Shown here one piece after another: positions 46,513 to 59,401 of a DNA stretch of 64,000 nucleotides; the stretch's first letter is position 1, and every line of letters starts with the position of its first letter. The DNA is from Oryza sativa Japonica Group. Taxonomy: Eukaryota > Streptophyta > Magnoliopsida > Poales > Poaceae. The stretch lies in NCBI RefSeq assembly GCF_034140825.1, contig NC_089037.1, positions 841,501 to 905,500 of the forward strand, in the 5' to 3' direction. The translations under genes and the position numbers were made by a program. The notes below the pieces were generated by a model. The model did no database searches. It had not been told where the DNA came from and saw only the letters and a list, made by a program, of their open reading frames with translations.

Positions 46513-48914
46513 ACTGTTTGCGGATTCTATTGCAGCTCCAAATTTGTTTGTGGATTTATCATGGTAAGAAAGTTGTCTTGATTTGAGTATGTTTTCTAGC
46601 ATTTAGAATGTTTAGGTTGGAGCAATTTGGGATATACATCGCCAGAATTTCTACCATCTATAAGTTTAGTTGACTTGAACTTATAAGCTGAATGGATATT
46701 GTTATTGAAGGAATGTTATTTTCTGAGAATGCTAATCCATCTAGCCACTTCTTAGCTGGGTACGAGCTTGCAGAACTGCAGCTACCTGTGGCATCCGAGA
46801 GAACCAATTTCCATGTTCAAGTTTTCATCTTTTATAAAACGAGGGAACCGTTCCTCAAGTTCCCTTATAAACACCTGAACCTTTTCAGGTAGGAACCAAC
46901 ACATAGATTGTCCAGATAAACTAGTTTATCTTTTTTGTTTCCCTCGAAAAAAGAAAACGAGTTACCCTTTTATCTTTGAACTGTGGTGTTATGATTTCTT
47001 CCGAATGCGTGTTGTATGGTGCATGTTTAATTTAGTGACAGTAGAATTTGAATTCCTTTGGTGTGAACATGGATGATGCAGGTCTACTAGTACCTCTCTT
47101 TTCCGAGCAAACTTTAGGGGAACTGTGATGTGCACTAGGGTTCCCGATCTTCCAAAAGGTTCTGATAAACAACGATTTGGGCGGAGTCACGACACAAATC
47201 GATCCGGCTTCTTGAACGCGCACGCTCTTGAGCCCCGCAATCGCAGCACCACGTCTATCCGAGTTAGTGATGTCCGCATCAAACTGCATATGTTATTCGT
47301 TAACAGAGGGAGGAAAAAGAGTCAATACAGTACAAATAAATCAGAGATTAATGGACAGTGCAAATAAATACTACTACTATAACTCTTGCCTGTACATAGT
47401 CATTTTTTCTTGTTTCTCTTGATATTTTATGTATTCCAGTTTCCTTACAGGAATGTTAATGCCATACCATGGATGTTGTCCTGGCCTTCTAGGCTTGTTT
47501 GTTGTGTCAATGTCAAGTAAGGTCATTGTGGTTTTAGGCATGGCAAACTCTTCTCCCTGCTATGGGCATATGGCCCGGCCCTTTAACCTCTGTGCTTCTC
47601 AGCCTTCCTTGTGCTTAGACAAGACACTATCAGATGCATATTGCCCTTGTTGTGGCAGTTATGGGGTTGAACAAAAGCTCCAGCTATAAGCCATAAATCA
47701 GCATACGCGTGAGGCGTTGAAGTGTGTTGTTCACCGTTATACATTGATGAGCAGAGCTGGAGGTGCCGGTCTGCTGGAGATCAACTCTGGCCAGGCCATG
47801 AATGCAGCGTTCAAAAGTTAGTTGCTGTTATCTCCATGTATAAGAAAAACACATCACATGATCTATTTGCTGCGGAAAGCAATATATTGACCGATACGTC
47901 TTCAAGTCGTGGTTCCAGTGAGCACTGGCTAGTGGTGTGCACTGCGCAGCTGATGGTTATGAACAGTTCTGCTCCTGCTACAAGGGAAAAGTTGTCAATC
48001 GCATTATCTCATTGCAGACATGAAAGCAGAAGGAAACTGTTCTCTGTTCTGTGCATGCTCTGATTGAGCCGAGCACTCAGCTGCAGGTTTCTCTGCTGGT
48101 CTTGATAATGCTACATATCGTCTTTTCTTGTTCTTGGCAGTGAATTATTGTTTCATCCAAACAGAGACTGGACTGCAACATCTTCTTCCAATCATCTTAG
48201 AGCAGCATGTGACATTTCGCTCCTTTCTGGGTCTCCGTTGCAGTTGCGCTGATGGCAGAGCAGGGGTCAAATGTGGCTGTTTAATTGGGTCTCCAGCTTT
48301 TCTTTTTCATTCAAAGTCATCAAGGTAGCAGCAGTCAGTCCAGCATTAGCATTTCGGCTGTGCCGAATTGAGGTCTCATCCTGACGCTTTGCAGCGCACA
48401 CAAGGAACGCTTTTATCTTACTTTCGCTGATAAAAAAGGGTGTCTGGTTGAGGTCAACCGCAAGACCGGCCCTCCTCCTCAAGTTGCTAATGGCAGGTCC
48501 ATTTCAAAGGCTGAGAAGGCCTTACCCTGTGGCTTGGATTCATCTTTTGGCAATCATTTTTATTGGCCACCTTCCTCCTACTGGGCCTTGCTGCTGGTCT
48601 AAAGGCCTGGAAGATGTGGGCCATGTACAGCTACCCATCCTCACTTAGCACTACACAAGTAAGGTTACATGTCACAATCTTCTCTCTTTTTGCCGAATGC
48701 ATCATTAAAGTGGTATGTATTGACGAGCTTGTTACTAGTGATGCTTACTTTTCGTAGAACCTATGAACATCACTCATCATTTTTTAAGTAATACTCTCAT
48801 ATTGTTTTCATATCCCCAAAAAGAGAAGCAGACCCTCTTTGAGAGAAAAGACCCTATTAAATTGCACCTAAAATAGGCATGCCTTCTTCTGTCCCTCCGG
48901 TCAACCTTCCTTGC
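46513..48914. other. Intergenic region, nothing firm
   Basis: Contains the probable PPOX2 3' untranslated region and several short open frames without family resemblance. The segment at about 47080-47300 has a composition different from its surroundings and may be a repeat fragment that I cannot name. Confidence 0.3.
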
Positions 48915-50017
48915 CCCTTAAGAGCAGGTACAATAATGGGCGTTAGAAGATCCACGTAGGATTTTCTGTTGAACTGGAGGAGAGAGGGGAGGGGAGAGGG
49001 CGCAAGCGGGCGACTAATTAGTCGCCCGGCTGTATGCATGGGCCGAGGACGTGGGCCCGCCCGTAGCGAACGATGCACCCGTGCTACTCGCCGTTGCCTG
49101 CGTCGGAGCACCAAGTCCAGGGCCGCGCCACCATCGTCGCGCACGTCCGCGTCCGCCGCCGCTGCCGCCTTTGTCCATTGTGACCACCGCTACCCTCGTC
49201 CTTGTCAACCGTGCTCGTCGCCTCTGTATGTCGCTGCCGCCGACCTTGTCCACCGCAGCTGTCGCCACCAATTTCGTCTGCCTCGGCCACGGCTGCCACC
49301 GTCATGCAGTTGCCCTCGCCCTCGTCGGTCGATGTTGCGGCTCTCGTCCACCGTGGCCATGGAGGGCAAGTAGGAGAGAGAGACCAAGAGAGCACAAAAG
49401 CTTGGATTGAGTTTTGAGGCCTTGTGCTTATGAATCGGCTTTGATGGTTTGCCCGATTGCTTAACTTCTATCTTCCACCGTTCCGCGTGCAGAAGGCCAG
49501 CTCAACGCCGGTCGCCAGACGATGAGCTCAGCTCCGGTGACCCGTTCGCTCTATCCCCAGCTACACGGGCAGCGTGAGCCTGCACGATGAGCTGTTTCTA
49601 TTTTCTGATGGAGAAAATAGAATAACATCTTTCTCTAGAAAAATCAGATAGCTTAAGCGAAGTAATAGCATACGTATGTGTATATATTGTTCTGTACCGA
49701 TTCCTTCCATGTAGATGAGCAGATGTATAGTACAAAACGGATGTGTATATAGCCATAAATTTGTTCATCTTTTTAGCCATGGATGAGCTTGGATGCCTAG
49801 TTCGTGAGAAGCAATCGCCGGCGAGAACAAGGGATTAGGAGAGAGAGAGAGTGGGGATAGAAGGGAGATTAAAATAAAATTTCTTGTATAGTGTGGGTCA
49901 TAGTAGTATAGCTTGATTATTGTGTTTACTAGCTACAATGTTACCTATAGGTGAGATGGAGGTGAGATGGATTAAAATTGAAGTAAACAGCTGGCTGCAC
50001 TGTTGACCTTGCTCTAA
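48915..50017. mobile_element. Candidate TIR element carrying a GC-rich cargo
   Basis: The left end CCTTAAGAGCAGGTACAATA and the right end TGTTGACCTTGCTCTAAGG form imperfect inverted repeats about 1.1 kb apart. The interior includes a GC-rich block (about 49000-49370) very unlike its AT-rich neighbours, with open frames on several strands but no recognised domain. The picture fits a non-autonomous DNA element that has picked up a piece of host gene sequence (Pack type). No clear target duplication was found, so the boundaries are tentative. Confidence 0.4.
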
Positions 50018-51072
50018 GGTTACTTCTAGGCTGCACTTGTAGACTCAAGTCTCAATCTGAAAATAACAAAAGGTTTTAAGCTACTCCCTGGTTGGAGGCT
50101 CTGTAATAATAACTTTCTGGGGAAGCCTTGTGCTGATGATGCTGTAGAGTTTTGTCATTGTCATTGAGCTAGGACATCTTATGACCCACACTGCACTCTA
50201 ATCTGATTACACTGCAAAAGGGATAACAATTGATGTTATCACTGTACCTCCTTGGATGGAAACACATCACCTAGTTCTTGTCCCATAGGGAACGCACTGC
50301 CCCATTTTCGGTGGCATGTGATTCTCAAGGAGAAAAGGGAAACTCGAATTTTTCGAGTGGTCACTCACCAAGACACAGTCGTTTGCCATGCCAAGTCGCA
50401 CAAAAACAAAAGGTTTCGGTTTCTGAGTCGCAAAAGGAGGCTTCGGTTTCTGCAGCATCCACATCGGCAGCGGCCAGCCACGGGCGCAATCATTTGGATG
50501 GGGGATCACAACCAGCTATCCAATCGAACAAGACAATTCATAGATGCATCCACCCATGCAAAAACTCCCACCAATCAACCATGCACATTGTACTTGCACG
50601 CAACAAGGTTAGTACCAGTACCAGTACATGTTTCCAATGCGTGCGTGCCGCATCTCGACACGTCTGCTTTCTCCTGACATGGTGAACAGCAAAGCCAAAG
50701 GCACACATACGACACCGAGTGCAAATCTCACTGGCAATGTCTGGTACTCGAGGACAAATTACAGCGTACTGTATACTAGTATTATATATCTCGGAAATAC
50801 AATCACTAATATAATTGGCTGCTACTGCTATAATGCTACAGATATACTACTATATATTTATACACTGGTGCTCATACTACTATAATATTTGCAGGTTACA
50901 TATTGCATGAAGCTGTATATATGTAATGTGGAACAAGAGAAAAGACAGTGATGCACTACTTCCTCCATCCTAAAATATAAGTATTTTTAATTGTTCAAAT
51001 TTATAGATAAAAGTTATTATATTTTAGGATGGGTAGTAGTAAAATACGGTAAAGATTAGCCAGTCAGCTGTG
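50018..51072. other. Intergenic, 3' of the SDR gene
   Basis: Holds one short Stowaway element close to the SDR stop codon. Overlapping frames at 50250-50690 have no family resemblance. Confidence 0.35.
50959..51036. mobile_element. Short Stowaway MITE, 78 bp
   Basis: The ends CTTCCTCCATCCTAAAATAT and ATATTTTAGGATGGGTAG are flanked by TA (50957-50958, 51037-51038). It is 36 bases beyond the SDR stop codon, so it may lie in the transcript's 3' end. Confidence 0.8.
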
Positions 51073-52838
51073 TCAGGGAGCGGAGGCATCTTTGCTGTGT
51101 CTGTTCGTGCAGAGCAGCATGGACTCGGAGATTTGCCACAGCCGCTCGGCCTCGTGGCGGTTGGTGGCGGCCGGCGACGGCAGGGCCTCGTTGCAGTCGG
51201 CGAAGTAGCGGCCGGACACGCCGGCCAGCCTCGGGTGGGCCGCCACGTAGCACGTGGTCGCCGCAGCCTGCGAAGAGCCGCGGGTTTTAGTAATGAGCGG
51301 TGCAATTATTACTCGTAAGCACAAAGCTCAGCTCACAGCTCGGCTGCCTGCAGCTGCAGTCAGAGCGAGCGAGAGACCCAACACATGGAACAGGGCTTAA
51401 ATTAACAGATTTGGTGGACGGTACTACGTTAATTAATCACCTGAGGGATGGTTTTCAGCAGCTTGGACAGCAGCAGGAACACCAGATCTGCAACGCCAAA
51501 ATAATTAATCTGTTCTTAAGTCGTTTGATCCGGCTAGAATTACAGTGGATCAAACAGAGTAGTAGTAATAGTAGTAGTATTCACCTGTGACGAGGCCGTC
51601 GCGGTCACGGTTGAGCCGCGTCCTGACGATGCCCGGGTGCACGCAGTTCACCGTCACATTGGCGCCCATCTCCTGTTGGGATTAACCGAGCCACACAGCC
51701 CCCAAAAAACGGAAGGAAAGGTGAGAAACCTGCCACGAAAAACTCCATCCGGTGCCGAAACGAACGGACCTTGAGGCGCACGGCGAGTTCCTTGGTGTGC
51801 AGCACGTTGGCGAGCTTGGACACCGCGTACGCTTGCGTCGCGTCGTAAGCTCTGAGATTACAGCGATCGCCACACACATGCATGCCAAGCTTTAGCGGAC
51901 AGAGAGTTCACGAGATCGAGGAGGAAGAAGACGACAGATAATGACGCTGACTCACATCTTCCGGCGGGTGACGAGGTCGAGGTACTCCGCCCAGTCGCCG
52001 GCGAACCAGCTGTGCACGCTGGACGACACGTTGACGATGCGGCCCTGCACGCCGGTCGCCGCCGCCGTCTCCGCCATCCTCCCCAGCAGCAGCTTCGTCA
52101 GCAGGAAATGGCCTGAACAACATACGATCGATCGATCCATACATCATTTATACAAGTATACTGAGTAGTACGTACGTAGCAGGAGTACATACCTAGGTAG
52201 TTGGTGGCGAACGTCATCTCGACGCCGTCCTCCGACAGAGCGAGCTGCCCATGCGAGAACTTGCCGGCATTGTTGCTGCAACCATCCGTCCGGCGATCGA
52301 ATTAAGCACGAGCACAAATGCAAAAAAAGCTATTCTATTAGCTCCCATGGATTTAGCTCGTACGATCGGCGAATTGAAGCAGGCCACAGGAGATCAGTGA
52401 GAGTGACGTACGTACATGAGGAGGTGGAGCGGGAGGCCGAGGGAGAGGAAGCGGTCGGCGAAGGCGCGGACGGAGGCGAGCGAGCTGAGGTCGAGCGGCA
52501 GAACGAGGACGTCGGCGCCCGGGCACTCGCCGCGGATGCGCGCCCGCATGTCCTCCGCTGCCTTCACGTTCCTCGCCGGGATCACCACCCGCGCCCCGCG
52601 CTTCGCCAGCACCCGCGCCGTCTCCGCCCCTATCCCGGACGTCGCGCCTGCATGACAAACCAAATCAATCAGGCCAAAACGGGAGACCGATCGGCTCTGC
52701 CGGCGCTGCAAATTGCAACGCACCTGTGATGATGGCGGTGATGCAGCCGAGGTCGGGGCAGACGTCCTCGGCGGTGGACTTGGAGCCGAAGCCGTTGGCG
52801 CCAGGGGAACCCAGCAGGTACTTCGCCGCCCGCAGCAT
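51073..52838 (-). CDS. Short-chain dehydrogenase/reductase, TIC32/WWOX/retinol dehydrogenase-like
   Basis: Eight exons (52724-52838, 52416-52647, 52193-52275, 51956-52112, 51770-51851, 51585-51672, 51441-51487, 51073-51267) join in phase to 332 residues. It is a classical Rossmann-fold NAD(P)-dependent oxidoreductase: cofactor motif TGATSGIG at about residues 38-45, NNAG near 117, the Ser region IVNVSSSVHSW, and catalytic Tyr204/Lys208 in YAVSKLANVLHTKELA, then VNCVHPGIVRTRL. The N-terminus GSPGANGFGSKSTAEDV is typical of the plant group annotated as TIC32-like or retinol dehydrogenase-like. Substrate and location are not readable; a role at the chloroplast envelope would be inference only. 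The catalytic set is complete. Exons 1 and 2 are very GC-rich, as usual for grass genes. Confidence 0.9.
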
Positions 52839-53212
52839 CTCCGCCTCGCCACCGATCGCGCGCGCGGCGGGCGGCGGCCAGCGACGCCTGTGAGCTAGCA
52901 AGCTGACACTGTAGTCCGCTCACGCGCGGGCGCGGCGCGGCGAGAGCTGAGGGCGAAGAACAGTGGGAGGAGGAGGAAGTGAAAGCTCGGGGAGGAGCGG
53001 AGGCCGCATTTATAGAAAGCTCGCGCCGCATGAGGACGGCACGGGACAAGGTGGTGGTGCCGATCGAAGAAAAGTGGCAAGTACGCCGCAGATGGAGATG
53101 GAATTATTACTACTAGTCCATTTGCGGAATATGTGACCATAACTGTGCGACCTCTCTCCGCCTCTGCTTCTGCTTCTACGAGCGCTGTAATAACACTGCA
53201 CTGAAGATTTTT

Positions 53213-54674
53213 CACGTTGTTTTTTTTTTGAAACTCATAAAGTTTTATTGCATATTAAACATAGTACATTGGAAGGGAACAACATTCCCTGAAACATCAC
53301 CTTGCAAGAAATTGATAACAACAAACGTTAAGGACCATCTTCCTGAAAGGTAATGATTGAATGATGGAAGCAAACTTCCAGATCATCTGATACAGCAGTA
53401 GTAGTGAATACAATCGTCGGAGATCCGCGGCATTGCCGCGACGATTGCACCCAAGGGCCTCTTCAAACGTGCTTCCCATTTGACCTGCCAGCGATCCCTC
53501 CGGCTGCCTCCACGGATTTGGCACTAATTGAGCTTTGGAGTTGAGTCGTAGATATGTTGGTGGCTTCACCGGACTCAACCAATGATTGCCATGGAAGTCA
53601 TCGTTAAATCTGAGGAACACTAACAATATCCCTGCCGACCAAAGTCTAACAGATAGTCGGTGCTCAACCCGAACGATAACCTCAACATGGATACTGCTGC
53701 AAAGGAATGAAATAAAAGATGCATCCAAAACCCAGCTGACCTTAAGCTTTAGAGAAGCTAGATGGTGGCGATGATAAAGTCTTACGAACTTAAGATGTAT
53801 CCCATGGGTGAGGATTGAGAAGGAGACTTCGTTGCCGGCATGCACAGAATTGCTGGACCAGCTTTGCCTTGTTGTGTAGCTTGTTGGTTGCCTGTATGAT
53901 GCAGGGGATTCATGGCGTGCTCCTTGCTGGCCCATGACTTGTGCTGCTGCTTGGATAATTGATTTAGGCATAATTGATTTAGGCACAGCAGCAAATTGAT
54001 GGAGGTGTTGTCTGTCGAGACAATGTTCGGGATGCTCGCATGAGAGGAATCAGCAAGCACGAACTGCTCCAACAGCTCAGCTAACTCTGCACCTCCAAGC
54101 CCACCAAATATGACGACGATCTGGGCATGTGTGAGCCCACCCTCACCGGACACGACGCGGCTGAGTGCATCGCTGAGGAAGGGCACAGCGCCAAGGATTA
54201 GATGGACAAAGAGGTCGCGGAAATCGGTTGAAGCCATCCAGATCCACCGCAAACTATGGCCAGCGACCTCAAAGCTTGAAGACTTTCGGCCACCGGCACT
54301 GTAGCTGAATTTTCCACAATCAGGCGTCGCTAGGGCCGACGAAATCGAGGTCTGGCACAGCAAAGACCGACCTCCCTGGCTGATCCACCCACAATATTTC
54401 AGATCTGAAGAAGGGAATACTGGACTCTTCATAGAGGACCAAAGACAAAGAACAGGAAGGACATAGAACGAGACTAACTTGACTACGAGACTAACCCGAC
54501 TAAACTACTATACGAAGGAGACGCAATTGAGCCTGACCCCTCTCCCTCCCGTCACCGGCGGCGAGCCACCGGAATCAAGGAGGAAGAGGGGCCGGAGATG
54601 AGGCTTTCTTTTTCTCTCTGTCTCGGGCAAGCTAGGAGGTTCAGAGAGCTCACACCCCACGTTGTTTTTTTTTT
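53213..54674 (-). mobile_element. Poly(A)-tailed retroposed sequence with 17-bp target duplications
   Basis: CACGTTG followed by ten T occurs exactly at 53213-53229 and at 54658-54674. Between them, 53231-54657 reads on the minus strand from GGGTGTGAGCTCTC to a polyadenylation-like signal (CAATAAAACTTTATGAGTTTC) directly before the A-run. This is the structure left by LINE-type target-primed reverse transcription. The body contains a 216-codon open frame (53782-54432) and another at 53297-53986, neither resembling a reverse transcriptase or endonuclease that I know. It could be a non-autonomous LINE relative or a processed copy of a host transcript. Confidence 0.7.
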
Positions 54675-56345
54675 GTTGTTGTTGTTTTGTCCATTGACGC
54701 GTCAAGTTGGAGGGCAAAAGGGGAGATCGAGTGGACAGTTTATTGTAGAAATAATACAACTTTAATAAAAAAAAGTGTAAAAATAGGTGTTGGTTGATAG
54801 AAATCAAATATTCAGTAACCAGTCGAACAATCATATTTCAATAAGGTATCTATCAAACAACCATTGTTCGATAAGTTACATGTCGAACAATGGTCTTTTG
54901 ACATGTTAATTGGCTTGATTGACCTATCGAGGTCTCACAGCTCGCTCATATGCATACACACATATCCTAAGTTCCTAATTTTTTTTAAACCCTGTCAAAT
55001 AATGGTTATTCGATAATGTGCTAAATCTGTGATTTTAGACAATCAACATCTATTTTTATAAATTTTCATTAAAATTGTACTATTTTTTTAAAAAAATTCT
55101 CGAGTGGGTGTTGTTTGGCTGGGCCGGGGCTGAAATGGCTGATGCTCGGGGGCATGCAGCAGCAGTGAAACATCTCGCTGACAATCGGCTCGGAATCTCC
55201 ACTAGGACCACCGCACACAGCTTCCTGTGGATAAGGATATGTAGGGCTTTTGCTGATCCACTGATGCATGAGGTCAAGAATACAGAATCTACCGAGTCCT
55301 GGGCTCCTGCCTGTTCCTGCTGATCAATATACAGTACGATCTCATCTTACCGTGTGGCAATCTCGCTATTGCTCTGTCAAAAACTCCATTACTTATATCA
55401 GTTATTCCATGAAAGAGGAGAGGCGAGCCACACGCTTCTAGGAGAAGACATTGCGGCTCGATCGTTTGTGAAAGCTTGCTTGGCAAGTGCCGTGCCGATC
55501 GATAGCTTTCGATCAACGAGAAGAAGACAGTTTTGGTCGTTCTTTTGCGCGGCATTTCGGGCCACCACACGCACTGCAATCGACTAGTGCTCGGAGTACG
55601 CTTTGCCGTATCGCTCTCTGCCGCATATATATCGCCCACGGGACCCATGCCACGAGGAATGAGGTCAGGGTCAACTCGCCCGGACCAAAGTTTCATTGGA
55701 TAGTGCATGTGGAAATTGTTAGGTGCACCTGGTGCCTCACCTAAACCACGTGTGCCGTGATTATTCAATGTACGATTTGTTTCGTCTTGAAGGAAAATTA
55801 CCCATGGCATGCATTATGCCAGACTGAACACACTTTTAGTATTTACAGCTCTGCTGAAAAAAAATTTAATAACCACGTTTTTTTGATCGATCTCAGTCGA
55901 ATTATTGCTGGACGGCTGGTCATCGTGGTGTCAAAAAAAAAGTGTTGTTAGTGATGTAATACTGTTTCTTGCGCTTCTCTCTTTTTTGTGTTTTACTACC
56001 TCATGGACCACGAGTTTACATCGTGGTGTCAAAAACGTAGAATTTTTAGTTGGACACAGGTATAAAAGAAAATGTGAGATTAAATATGGAAAGATTGTGA
56101 TTTGTTTAGACGAAGTAGAGATAGATGGGAAAATTAAATAGTGTAGGGTTATGATTCGTTGGAAAATATTGGTGGAGAAGTTGTTATATTTTGGATAAAT
56201 TTTGAATGCTGGGAAGTTATTATAGTTTGGATAAATTTTGAATGCTACAAGTTGTTAAATTTTGAGAGGGAGTATTTGTTTTTTATGTGAATTTGTATTA
56301 GTATTTTTTATGAGTATGTAATTAAGAAATCATCTTTAGGTTAAA
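54675..56345. other. Intergenic, AT-rich
   Basis: No gene recognised. Contains a 17-bp direct repeat pair at 55921-55937 and 56019-56035. Confidence 0.35.
55921..56035. repeat. 17-bp direct repeats around an 81-bp segment
   Basis: CATCGTGGTGTCAAAAA is found at 55921-55937 and 56019-56035. The enclosed 81 bases start with AAAA and contain a T-rich stretch. This could be a small retroposed insertion with its target duplication. Confidence 0.5.
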
Positions 56346-59300
56346 CTAGGAAGGTAGCCCGCGCATTCGCGCGGGCATGTGTCATGCGTTGCATTCGAAA
56401 ACGGATCATATTTATTAGATAGCCTCTGCCATGTTTTGGAAGTACATTTCCTCAGCAAATATTCTTCGTTGGCATCACTTTGATAATTTCTCTATGCTAT
56501 ATACTATATAGAATTTAATTAATCTGTATAAGCAATTATCTATAATCTTCATCATCGTCTAAAAAGGAGTTAGACCTAGTTTGTTTAGAAAAAATATATT
56601 TATTAAATTAAAAGCAAGGTGTTTTTTTCTTTTTTTTTGTTGAATGCTTTGGGCCCAGTTGGTGAAAAACGTAAGACCTAGCTAAATTCATTATTCCTTT
56701 TCCCTGCCATAAGGATTTCATGCAGCTCCTATTCACTGTGTTGAGATGTGGTCATTGCCCCTTTTGAATGGTCTATGCACAAAGAAAATAAACGGAATTA
56801 CCCGGAATGCTTAGAAGGCCAGAACAACACACGCTTGAACATATATCAATGATATACTAAAGGTGCATTAAGCACCATCTAAAGTCAATTAGATGGTAAC
56901 ATATTTTAGAGTAGATACACGAAAGATCATTTAGCTTGCTTGGATTATTTTAGCACATTTTTTTAAAAAAATCATGAAGTAATCAGATATTCTCTAACTA
57001 AAGCCATTGGATTTTCTATGCATTGGTGGTTTGGACTTCATTTTTTAGTTAGTCCTATTTGCTTAGATAGTGTATATCTAATTTAGCTATGCATGTTTGA
57101 CAAACAACATATGATAATGCAACATGTATTGGATTATTTTGTAATTATTTTACATCAATTCAAATGACATGTAAAAGGGCAGGGGTGTTCTTCCTTAATA
57201 AAAAAAATGTTTCATAGTTCACTTTGTAATTTTTGTTTGGATAACTATTGATTTAATTTAGTTATACATGTTTTGCTGAACGATGTATAGTGATGTAATA
57301 TGTGCAACCAATTTGTTTAAGGTATTTCAATCATATTTGGATGGTATGCAAAGCGCGCGGGCTGAATGTGATTGAATGTCATATTTTGTACATAGGAAAA
57401 TATAAGGATACAGATCTTAAATTCCTAGTTTAATTATAAACAGAGCAACAATTATATTATAAATCAGACGTGTAGCTTAAAAATTATGATTATTTTAATA
57501 TATTGATTATTTCTCTTTTAGTTTACTCATACCCAAAAATAGGGATGGGATTAGCAGTGGTTTGCACACATGTGAAGGGAGCGAGGAGGTAGATGCGATT
57601 TATTTTTATAACTTCTCCAAATAATGTAACTTAAAACTAATGATGACAGGTTTAATTTTTTCTCAAAATTTCTAAGATTATTTATGATTTTCAGGACATG
57701 ACACGTGGCGGCGTAAGATTTTTCGTAAATTAAATCTAATGGTTGAAAATAATGGGTCCATCAATTTAATTGAAATATTTTATAATTTTAAAATGTGAAA
57801 TTGGTATTTAATATGAAATAATACATGTTTTCATTCTTTTATAATTTTATTTTCATTCAGTTTCCCTGCAAAGGAGTATTTTAATTTTTATATAGTAAAC
57901 TACAACTATAATGGATATTGAATTATTTAATTAATTGTAAATAAAACAATAGTTGAAATAAATTAAAAATCAAATATAATTTTAGAAATTATAAACCATT
58001 TAGCTATGTTTTTTAATATTAGGTTGTTGGTTAAAAAATATAAGGCGAGAGGATCAGAGTAGGTATATGTAGAGCAGGACGAGAGTTGGAGATTTTTTTT
58101 TCTGAGACATATTAGAATATAGATATAATTTTAGATTTATTAGAAAATATGTCGGGTGTTGTATTTACGAATGTAAGCTAAATGTAGCTAACCATATGGT
58201 TTAAAAATCGAAATGTATTGAGTGACCAATAGGTAGTCTCTAGCAGTATATGACCCAAAGAAATATATTTATTTTACTTTTAAAATGTAGTTAATGTAGG
58301 TATTGAATTCTAAATTTTATTGTAAATAATCTCATGCTGTGCATGGATAAAAAATAGCTATTTAGATGGTATAGTTGTTTAAAATAATTTACTACAAAGT
58401 ATGTTTTCCAATATTAATTAAGAAAATACTTGAAAATAGCAGGGCATGTCGCCCTCATGTATTAGGGTGAGGACAGGGATAGATGATACATAACTACGTA
58501 CATATACCTAACGTAACGTAATGGATGGTAACAGTGGGGTGTGGGCCTTTCTTTTTTTTTCTTTAAGTAAATCCGATGGTAGAAAATCGACAGCTATATG
58601 TTTTTTTTCTATAGTTTGCTAGAGTGAGACATGGCGAGATGAGAACGTTTGTAGAATGCCATATTTTTAATGGTTTGAGAGCGCTTTTAGGATGTTTAAT
58701 GGACTTTCAGTATATAATATATTATCAAACAACTAACTATTATATATCAGCTCCATGTGTCGTGATGTATTTAGGACCACAATATAACTTTTATAATTTA
58801 ATTAAAGGAATACAACGGAGTCACAAATTGGATATATAATTTAAAAATAATTTAGAAGATAGTTCAAGGAACATTGATTGGATATTTTATTATATTATTA
58901 TAGATCTTAGTTTAACTATATATATTTATATTTGTGCTGTAATATAGTTTAGAAAACCATATTTTAAAGATCATCGATTTTTATGATGTATTTTTCTGTC
59001 GTCTTTTTTTATGTACGTGCGCATGGTTTTTTCTTTTCTTTCCATTCTTTCCAGTGATGGGATCGCGAATGTTCGCGCATTAGTCCCACCCGTAAACTAT
59101 TGTTTTGTTTTTGTGTACATAAGTACGTATGGGAGAATAACGTGGTTTGCATCGTATCAACTTGTACGTACATGACAGTAGTAGTAGCGCTTAAATCATA
59201 CATACAAAGAGATAATTATTATTTTCTTTAATAATAGATCTAATCCAATGGTGTAAAATGACGGGTCCACCAATTTAAGTGAAAATCGATGGTGAGATTT

Positions 59301-59401
59301 GATAATGCCATGTAGCAGTCTAAAAGCGTTTGTAGGACGCCACGTGGCGGCTTATGAGTGTTTGTAGGAAGTTTAATGGACTTTTATTATATAATAGAAG
59401 A
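56346..59401 (-). mobile_element. Non-autonomous Helitron, about 3.06 kb
   Basis: Read on the minus strand, the element starts with TCTTCTATTATATAATAAAA at 59401 and ends with an 8-bp perfect hairpin (GCCCGCGC-GAAT-GCGCGGGC, 56357-56376), seven bases and CTAG at 56346-56349. The flanking bases are A before TC and T after CTAG, as expected for Helitron insertion between A and T, without target duplication. The body is AT-rich and no Rep/helicase coding sequence was seen, so it depends on a partner. A diverged copy of the 5' end lies inside, near 58668-58730. Confidence 0.75.

Noticed and set aside
49000-49420. Six overlapping frames in a GC-rich block
   Set aside because: Frames occur on both strands with Arg/Ala/Pro-rich products; better explained as transposon cargo than a gene.
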